The notes beneath the pieces were generated by a model, which was not told where the DNA came from, did not search any database, and was given only the letters and a program-made list of their open reading frames with translations. 10,833 nucleotides of DNA from JADGHX01 sp040255575 (lineage in GTDB: Bacteria > Pseudomonadota > Gammaproteobacteria > Steroidobacterales > Steroidobacteraceae): the NCBI GenBank assembly GCA_040255575.1, contig JBDZVF010000197.1:1-10833 (forward strand), given 5' to 3'. How positions within the stretch are numbered: position 1 is the first letter of the stretch; the number at the start of each line of letters is the position of its first letter. A program made the translations under genes and the position numbers. This document shows, one piece after another, positions 6,623-10,833 of this stretch.

Positions 6623-7581
6623 GCGCCTCGACCCGAGCTGCCGATGCTGCGCGCGGCGGCGGTACCCATCGCGTTCGCCAGTGTGGCATCGGTTCCGGTG
6701 GCATTGGCGTCGGTGGCGCGGGCACTGGTGCCGGTGGCCTTGAACTCGGCGCGGCCGGCGCGACCACCTTCCAGCATCTCGGCAGCCGTCGCGCGCGGGT
6801 CGGGCGCGGTCATGAGCGCGCTGCCCACGAGGGCCAGGTCGTAGCCCGCGGCGGCGACGCGACGCGCGTCCTCGCCGTGGCCGACGCCGCTCTCGGCGAC
6901 GCGCGGAACGCGCTTCGGCAGCAGGTGCGCGAGCGCTTCCAGACGGCCGGGCACAACTTTCAGCGTGACGAGATCGCGGCAGTTCACGCCTACGAGCAAC
7001 TCGATGCGTGAGCTCTCGCGCGCGTACTGTTCCGTGAGCGCCTCGGCCAGCTCGAGGTCGCTCTCGTCGAAGGCTTCGAGCAACGCGAACAGGTGCAGTT
7101 CGAGCGCCTGCTCGATCATGGCCTCGATCTGCTTTCGCGGGAGCATGCGCAGGATGAGGAGCACGCCGCCCGCGCCGGCCGCACGCGCTTCGATGACCTG
7201 GTACGGATCAACGAGGAAGTCCTTGCGCATGGCGGGCACGCGCAGCGCTGTGAGGGCTTTCGCGGCGAGTCGCAGATGCTCAATCGAGCCGTCGAAGCGC
7301 GTGGGCTCGGTGAGCACGGAGATGGCCGCGGCGCCCGCGGACGCGTAGCTCGTGACGCGCGCACCGACGTTCTCATCGCCGCCCTTCAGCATGCCGACTG
7401 CCGGCGAGCGCAGCTTCACTTCGGCTATGAGACCGAAGCCACCGAGGCTGGCGGTGAGCTGCGGCGGCTCGGGTGTATCGCGTGCCATCGCGAGCAGGTC
7501 GGCCTGAGATGTCAGCGCCTGCGCGGCGTGGGAGCGCTCGCGGCTGCTGGCAGCCATGCCTTCGAGGAAGTCTTCGCTCAT
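6619..7581 (-). CDS. trpC: Indole-3-glycerol-phosphate synthase with a low-complexity C-terminal extension
   Basis: TrpC closes the indole ring, turning carboxyphenylamino-deoxyribulose phosphate into indole-3-glycerol phosphate. Active-site residues are in order: Glu54 and Lys56 in AEVKLRSP, Lys120 in RKDF, Glu169 in LLEAF, Asn200 in GVNCRDL, Glu230 in AESG and Ser254 in GSALM. The barrel is complete by about residue 272 (AAEMLEGG). The remaining 48 or so residues (273-320) form a Thr/Ala/Gly/Asn/Asp-rich tail with repeated ATGT-, ATD- and NATGTD-type segments, making the protein longer than the usual 255-270 residues. The ATG overlaps the trpD stop as ATGA. The sequence just before it is C-rich with no Shine-Dalgarno match, so initiation probably depends on ribosomes finishing trpD. 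The TGA overlaps the trpF ATG. Confidence 0.95.
   Translation of the reverse strand: MSEDFLEGMAASSRERSHAAQALTSQADLLAMARDTPEPPQLTASLGGFGLIAEVKLRSPAVGMLKGGDENVGARVTSYASAGAAAISVLTEPTRFDGSIEHLRLAAKALTALRVPAMRKDFLVDPYQVIEARAAGAGGVLLILRMLPRKQIEAMIEQALELHLFALLEAFDESDLELAEALTEQYARESSRIELLVGVNCRDLVTLKVVPGRLEALAHLLPKRVPRVAESGVGHGEDARRVAAAGYDLALVGSALMTAPDPRATAAEMLEGGRAGRAEFKATGTSARATDANATGTDATLANAMGTAAARSIGSSGRGA
6684..6738 (-). repeat. Degenerate GCCACCG-type coding repeats in the trpC 3' end
   Basis: On the - strand the unit GCCACCG(G/A) recurs three times, at intervals of 21 and 15 nt, with similar flanking bases (GCACC, CGCC, AACC). All copies are in frame and encode Ala-Thr-Gly or Ala-Thr-Asp. The copies are imperfect, so this is an old or diverged triplet-phase expansion rather than a fresh tandem repeat. 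It encodes most of the low-complexity TrpC tail. Confidence 0.45.
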
Positions 7582-8714
7582 GCGGAGGATCCGGTGGAGG
7601 CTTTCGCAGGTTGCGCGGCTGTTGAGGCGGTGCCACTTCCGGCGTTGCCCGCGGAAGCTGCTGCGCTGGCGAACGCTACCGCGCGGGCGGAGGCCGCTGC
7701 GCCGAAGGTGGCGAGGTTGTCGAGCAGTTTGCGGGCGGCGCCGCTGTCAATCGCCTGGGCGGCGCGTTCCACGCCTTCGCGCGGGGTCTTCACCATGCCA
7801 GCGACTTCCAACGCCAGCGAAGCACCGAGGAGCAGGCAGTCGCGATGCGCTCCGGTGTCATCGCCACACAGCACGGCCCGCAGGGCGCGCGCGTTGTGTT
7901 GCGCATCGCCCCCGGCAAGCGCGGCCGCCGTGCACGCGCGGATGCCGTAATCCGCGGGCCCGCGCTCGCTTTCTTCCACACGACCGGGCCGCACATCGAA
8001 CAAGGCGAAGTTGCCAATGGGCGTAGGCTCATCCCAGCCAGCGGCGCCATGAATCACGAAAGTGCGCTCGATCTCGAGCCCCGCCAGCGTGTGCGCCATG
8101 AGCTTCGCTACCTCATGACTGTACGCGCCGATCACATGCAGCGGCGGCTGCGCCGGGTTCGCCAGCGGCCCAAGGATGTTGAACACCGTGCGCACACCCA
8201 TCGCCGCGCGCACCGGCGCCACCGACTTCATCGCCGGGTGAAAGTACGGCGCGAACAGGAACGTGAAGTGGGTCGCCTGGAAACACTCGGCCGCCGCCTT
8301 CTCATCGAGCGGAATCTTCAATCCCAGCACTTCGAGCACATCCGCGGCGCCTGCGCGACTCGAGATGGAACGATTGCCGTGCTTGATCACCGGCAACCCG
8401 CACGCGGCGGTGAGCAGCGACGTACCCGTCGAGATATTCACGCTGCCGGAGGCGTCGCCTCCCGTGCCGACAATGTCGATCGCGCGCATGTTTGCCGGAA
8501 TTTCCGGCCGGCGAGCGAGCGAGCGCATCAGTCGTGCAAACCCGCGCAGCTCATCCGCGACCACGCCTTTCGAGCGCAGGGCGGCCAATACGGCACCCGA
8601 CATCGCATGAGGAGTCTCGGGGTTCGTCAGCTCACGCAACAGATCCTGCGATTCGCCTTCGGTGAGGTCGCGCCGTTCGAGCAGCTTGTCCAGCAGATCA
8701 CGCAGAAGCGGCAT
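7578..8714 (-). CDS. trpD: Anthranilate phosphoribosyltransferase with an Ala/Ser-rich C-terminal tail
   Basis: TrpD transfers the phosphoribosyl group of PRPP to anthranilate. Motifs in order: the N-terminal helical domain with LTEGESQDLL at 17-26 and MSGAVLAALRSKG at 38-50, the PRPP-binding GTGGD at 83-87 and SVNIST at 91-96, KHGNR at 111-115, FNILGPLANP at 178-187, and Asp228-Glu229 for Mg2+ in GWDEP. The catalytic core ends near residue 337 (DNLATFG). About 40 extra residues follow, almost all Ala, Ser, Gly and Thr, so the protein (378) exceeds the usual 335-350. The ATG at 8714 lies 17 bp inside the trpG coding sequence, with GGAG at a good distance upstream. Its TGA overlaps the trpC ATG. 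It is a separate gene, not a TrpG-TrpD fusion. Confidence 0.96.
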   Translation of the reverse strand: MPLLRDLLDKLLERRDLTEGESQDLLRELTNPETPHAMSGAVLAALRSKGVVADELRGFARLMRSLARRPEIPANMRAIDIVGTGGDASGSVNISTGTSLLTAACGLPVIKHGNRSISSRAGAADVLEVLGLKIPLDEKAAAECFQATHFTFLFAPYFHPAMKSVAPVRAAMGVRTVFNILGPLANPAQPPLHVIGAYSHEVAKLMAHTLAGLEIERTFVIHGAAGWDEPTPIGNFALFDVRPGRVEESERGPADYGIRACTAAALAGGDAQHNARALRAVLCGDDTGAHRDCLLLGASLALEVAGMVKTPREGVERAAQAIDSGAARKLLDNLATFGAAASARAVAFASAAASAGNAGSGTASTAAQPAKASTGSSA

Positions 8715-9327
8715 GTGCAGCTCCAGCAGCCTCTTCCGCGCGGCGCTCGCCGTGGCGGAACTTCAGGAAATTGCCCATCAGCGTGGGGCCTTCAGGTGTC
8801 AGCACACTTTCCGGATGGAACTGCACGCCTTCCACCATGAACTCCTTGTGACGGATGCCCATGATCTCGCCCTCCGGCGTGCGCGCGCTCACTTCGAGCA
8901 CCGCCGGCAGCGACTCCGGCTGCGCGATGAGCGAGTGATAACGCCCCACTTCGCACGGCTGCGGGAGCCCCGCGAACAGCGTGCGTCCATCGTGATCCAT
9001 CGGCGATGTCTTGCCGTGCATGAGGCGACCGGCACGAACCACCTTGCCGCCGAACACTTCCGTGATCGACTGATGCCCGAGGCACACACCCAGCACCGGA
9101 ATCTTGCCGGCGAACGCACGAATCATGTCCATCGATACGCCGGCGTCATACGGCGTGCCGGGACCGGGCGAGATGCACAGGTGCGTGGGCTGCAGCGCTT
9201 TCGCGGCCGCGATGTCGATAGCATCGTTGCGGAACACGCGCACGTCCGCGCCAAGCACGAGAAAGGCCTGCACCAGGTTATAGGTGAAGGAGTCGTAATT
9301 ATCGATGAGCAGCAGCTTCGGCTTCAT
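8698..9327 (-). CDS. trpG: Anthranilate synthase component II (glutamine amidotransferase)
   Basis: TrpG hydrolyses glutamine and passes ammonia to TrpE. The 209-residue class I glutamine amidotransferase carries the triad Cys82 in GVCLGHQ, His171 and Glu173 in QFHPES, plus LLIDNYDSFTYNL at the N-terminus, ISPGPGTP at 52-59, HGKTSP at 104-109 and RYHSL at 129-133. The same protein may also serve aminodeoxychorismate synthase in bacteria lacking a separate PabA, which cannot be judged here. After the domain ends at about residue 190, the last 19 residues are rich in Ala, Glu and Arg. Part of that tail is encoded by the 17-bp overlap with trpD. The ATG at 9327 overlaps the trpE stop as ATGA and has GGAGG 7 nt upstream, so coupled equimolar synthesis with TrpE is likely. 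Confidence 0.97.
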   Translation of the reverse strand: MKPKLLLIDNYDSFTYNLVQAFLVLGADVRVFRNDAIDIAAAKALQPTHLCISPGPGTPYDAGVSMDMIRAFAGKIPVLGVCLGHQSITEVFGGKVVRAGRLMHGKTSPMDHDGRTLFAGLPQPCEVGRYHSLIAQPESLPAVLEVSARTPEGEIMGIRHKEFMVEGVQFHPESVLTPEGPTLMGNFLKFRHGERRAEEAAGAAHAASA

Positions 9328-10709
9328 ATACCTTCCTCCGCGATCTCGAGCGCGCGCCGCAGGGCCGCGCTCTTCGCGAGAACTTCTTCGTGCTCCGTTT
9401 TCGGCACGCTGTCGGCAACGATGCCGCCGCCGGCCTGATAGCTGTATTCGTCGCCCCGGAACACGAGCGTGCGAATGGTGATGGCCTGATCCATATCGCC
9501 GCGCGCGCCGAAGTAACCGACCGTGCCGCCGTAGAGGCCGCGGCTCGTGGGCTCCAGCTCGTCGATGATCTGCATCGCGCGCACCTTCGGTGCGCCGACG
9601 AGCGTGCCGGCCGGGAATGTGGCGCCGAAGAGATCGAACGCGTCCTTGCCCGAGGCGAGCTGGCCGTGCACGCCGCTGACGATGTGCATCACGTGACTGT
9701 AGCGCTCGATCGAGCGATACGGCTTCACGTGAACGCTGCCGGCACTCGCGACGCGCCCCAGATCGTTGCGGGCGAGATCGACGAGCATCACGTGCTCGGC
9801 GTTCTCTTTCGGGTCCGCGAGCAGCTGCGCCTGGCGTTGCGCGTCGATCGCCTCGTCGGGGGAGCGCGGAAGCGTGCCGGCGATGGGCCGCAGCTCCGCA
9901 TGCCCCTGGTTCAGCTTCACCAGCGCTTCCGGCGAGGAACCGACCACCGTGACGTCGCCGAGCGCGCAGTAATACATGTAAGGGGACGGGTTGATCATGC
10001 GAAGCGCGCGATACACCTCGAACGGATGCAGGTTGTGGCGGCCACCGAAGCGGATGGACAGCACGAGCTGATACACGTCGCCCGCCGCGATGTACTCCTG
10101 CACGCGCTTGACGCCCGCCATGTGGGCGGCGGCGCTGAGCCCGGCTTCCGGGCGCGAATATTTGCCGTTCCTGCGGCCGTTCGGGAGCGCGCCGCGCAGC
10201 GCCTGGACAACCTCTTTGCGCAGCGCCTGACGCTCGACTTCCGAACCGTCGTGCAGAAGGGCGATGCCGCGCGTGAGGTGGTCGAACACGAGGAGGGATT
10301 TCGTCGCGGCGTAGTGGAGAACCGGGAAGCCGCTGTCGAGCGCCGAACGGGCCGTGAGCTTTTCGAAGAACCTGACGATGTCGTAAGAGGCGTATCCGAC
10401 GAGACCGCCGGCGAGCGGCACGCCCGGAATGTCGGGCACGGGGCGCGGGGATCGGGCCAGCGCATCCCGCAGCCCGGCGAAGAGCTCGGCGCTGTCCCGG
10501 GGCACCGCGCGGCGCTCGCTGCCGATTCGAAAACCATCCCGGTCCAGTTTGACCTCGAGCGCGTCCCCGAAACCGATGAAGGAGTAGCGCGCCAGGCGCT
10601 CGCCGCCTTCGACGCTTTCCAGCAGGAAGCGGGGCTGGAACGCCGCGAGCTTCATGAACGCCGAGACCGGCGTGTCGAGATCGCCCGAGATGTCAAAATG
10701 CGGCTTCAC
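9324..10709 (-). CDS. trpE: Anthranilate synthase component I
   Basis: TrpE aminates chorismate to anthranilate with ammonia from TrpG, the committed and feedback-inhibited step. From the GTG at 10709-10707 the product has 461 residues. The allosteric Trp-site elements are present: LLES at 29-32 and NPSPYMYY at 240-247. So are the chorismate-enzyme motifs: GSSPEALV, RPIAGTLPR (274-282), ENAEHVMLVDLARNDLG (302-318), the SHVMH histidine segment (338-342), GAPKVRAM (372-379), DQAITIRT (407-414) and GGGIVADS (427-434). I prefer the GTG because GGGAGG lies 9 nt upstream and family similarity begins only near DISGDLDTPVSAF. An ATG at 10775 in the same frame would add 22 residues with no family resemblance and would translate through a perfect hairpin. 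The LLES element and the trp context argue against PabB. Confidence 0.95.
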   Translation of the reverse strand: MKPHFDISGDLDTPVSAFMKLAAFQPRFLLESVEGGERLARYSFIGFGDALEVKLDRDGFRIGSERRAVPRDSAELFAGLRDALARSPRPVPDIPGVPLAGGLVGYASYDIVRFFEKLTARSALDSGFPVLHYAATKSLLVFDHLTRGIALLHDGSEVERQALRKEVVQALRGALPNGRRNGKYSRPEAGLSAAAHMAGVKRVQEYIAAGDVYQLVLSIRFGGRHNLHPFEVYRALRMINPSPYMYYCALGDVTVVGSSPEALVKLNQGHAELRPIAGTLPRSPDEAIDAQRQAQLLADPKENAEHVMLVDLARNDLGRVASAGSVHVKPYRSIERYSHVMHIVSGVHGQLASGKDAFDLFGATFPAGTLVGAPKVRAMQIIDELEPTSRGLYGGTVGYFGARGDMDQAITIRTLVFRGDEYSYQAGGGIVADSVPKTEHEEVLAKSAALRRALEIAEEGI

Positions 10710-10718
10710 GCCGTAAAA

Positions 10719-10724
10719 CCTCCC
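10719..10724 (-). promoter_or_regulatory. Ribosome binding site of trpE
   Basis: GGGAGG on the - strand, 9 nt before the GTG at 10709. It is the strongest Shine-Dalgarno match in the leader and decides the GTG start over the in-frame upstream ATG at 10775, which is preceded by no comparable sequence. Confidence 0.7.
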
Positions 10725-10742
10725 AACTCTTTCACCGGCGCA

Positions 10743-10770
10743 GCCGGCAAAAGTCACGCCTTTTGCCGGC
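10743..10770 (-). promoter_or_regulatory. Perfect 11-bp inverted repeat in the trpE leader
   Basis: On the - strand, GCCGGCAAAAG and CTTTTGCCGGC are exact reverse complements separated by six bases (GCGTGA). The 3' arm ends 33 nt before the trpE GTG and about 18 nt before its ribosome binding site. No U-tract follows, so it is not an intrinsic terminator. It could be a stable leader hairpin in the mRNA or a DNA operator for a dimeric repressor. It does not resemble the enteric TrpR operator. The function is unknown and the structure is certain. Confidence 0.6.
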
Positions 10771-10789
10771 GGCATCCGTGCAGGGTCTC

Positions 10790-10817
10790 GAAAAAATCGT
10801 CAGGAGACGATTTTTTC
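10790..10817 (-). terminator. Perfect 12-bp inverted repeat with A- and T-tracts: terminator or attenuator candidate upstream of trpE
   Basis: The arms GAAAAAATCGTC and GACGATTTTTTC are exact reverse complements around a 4-base loop (TCCT on the - strand). The core ATCGTC/GACGAT followed by six Ts has the form of an intrinsic terminator, and because the other arm starts with six As it would work in either direction. The stem core is short and not very GC-rich, so efficiency is uncertain. It may end an upstream gene outside the window, or be the attenuator of the trp operon. A competing 5-bp pairing, GTCTC (10808-10804) with GAGAC (10789-10785), would exclude this hairpin, but it is weak. There is no Trp-rich leader peptide in view. 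Confidence 0.45.
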
Positions 10818-10833
10818 CCATAAAAAAGAAAAC

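Noticed and set aside
4851..6743. A 630-codon open frame on the + strand.
   Set aside because: It is antisense to trpB, trpF and part of trpC, which have complete motifs. Its Arg/Ala/His-rich composition is typical of GC-rich antisense frames, and no domain is recognisable.
9324..10709. Aminodeoxychorismate synthase PabB as an alternative for the TrpE call.
   Set aside because: The LLES and NPSPYM elements of the tryptophan feedback site are present and the gene heads a complete trp operon.
10710..10775. N-terminal extension of TrpE from the ATG at 10775.
   Set aside because: The 22 extra residues show no family resemblance and are encoded by a perfect palindrome, while a GTG with a strong ribosome binding site sits where family similarity begins.
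10732..10821. A 29-codon ORF on the - strand upstream of trpE, starting at ATG 10821 and running through both inverted repeats, considered as a trp leader peptide.
   Set aside because: It contains no Trp codon, lacks a recognisable Shine-Dalgarno sequence, and its composition simply follows the hairpin arms.
9390..10823. A 477-codon open frame on the + strand.
   Set aside because: It is antisense to trpE, with biased composition and no recognisable domain.
1..10833. CRISPR arrays, tRNA or rRNA genes, insertion sequences, phage genes or an integrated defence system.
   Set aside because: No regularly spaced direct repeats, RNA-gene signatures, transposase motifs or terminal repeats were seen. 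Genes fill nearly the whole window and are metabolic.

Overview
The window is GC-rich bacterial DNA whose genes have strong third-position G/C, so long antisense open frames are common. Protein resemblances (an MdlB-like flavoenzyme, a Bcr/CflA exporter, a PIN-domain toxin remnant, a proteobacterial-looking Trp pathway) point to a member of the Pseudomonadota. I cannot place it more finely from the sequence alone.

Layout. Positions 1-1996 are read on the + strand: the 3' part of an NAD(P)-dependent epimerase/dehydratase-like SDR gene (cut by the window edge), a complete FMN-dependent 2-hydroxy-acid dehydrogenase of the (S)-mandelate dehydrogenase type, and the 3' half of a VapC-like PIN-domain gene that has lost its start and its first catalytic residues. 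From 10709 down to 1997 everything is on the - strand and forms one tightly packed cluster: trpE, trpG, trpD, trpC, trpF, trpB, trpA, then a Bcr/CflA-type MFS transporter and an uncharacterised hotdog-like protein with CxxC motifs. Of the eight junctions, six are 4-bp ATGA/GTGA stop-start overlaps, one (trpG/trpD) is a 17-bp overlap, and the last is a 15-bp gap. This strongly suggests one polycistronic, translationally coupled transcript. The two strands converge at 1994-1999, where the palindrome TGATCA supplies the stop codon of both converging reading frames. No stretch of more than 300 bases lacks a gene.

How it works together. The seven trp genes encode every step from chorismate to L-tryptophan: TrpE/TrpG (anthranilate synthase), TrpD (phosphoribosyl transfer), TrpF (isomerisation), TrpC (indole-glycerol phosphate formation) and TrpA/TrpB (tryptophan synthase). 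The transporter and hotdog protein are coupled to trpA, and their link to tryptophan is only inferred from position. Upstream of trpE are two perfect inverted repeats (11-bp and 12-bp arms). The outer one looks like an intrinsic terminator or attenuator. No Trp-codon-rich leader peptide is visible in the part of the leader that the window includes.

Most of the window is ordinary biosynthetic DNA. The points that deserve a second look are the paired inverted repeats in the trpE leader, the Ala/Ser/Thr/Gly-rich C-terminal tails on four consecutive Trp enzymes (TrpG, TrpD, TrpC, TrpF), the transporter/hotdog pair at the operon end, and the PIN-toxin remnant that begins exactly at the stop codon of the flavoenzyme gene.
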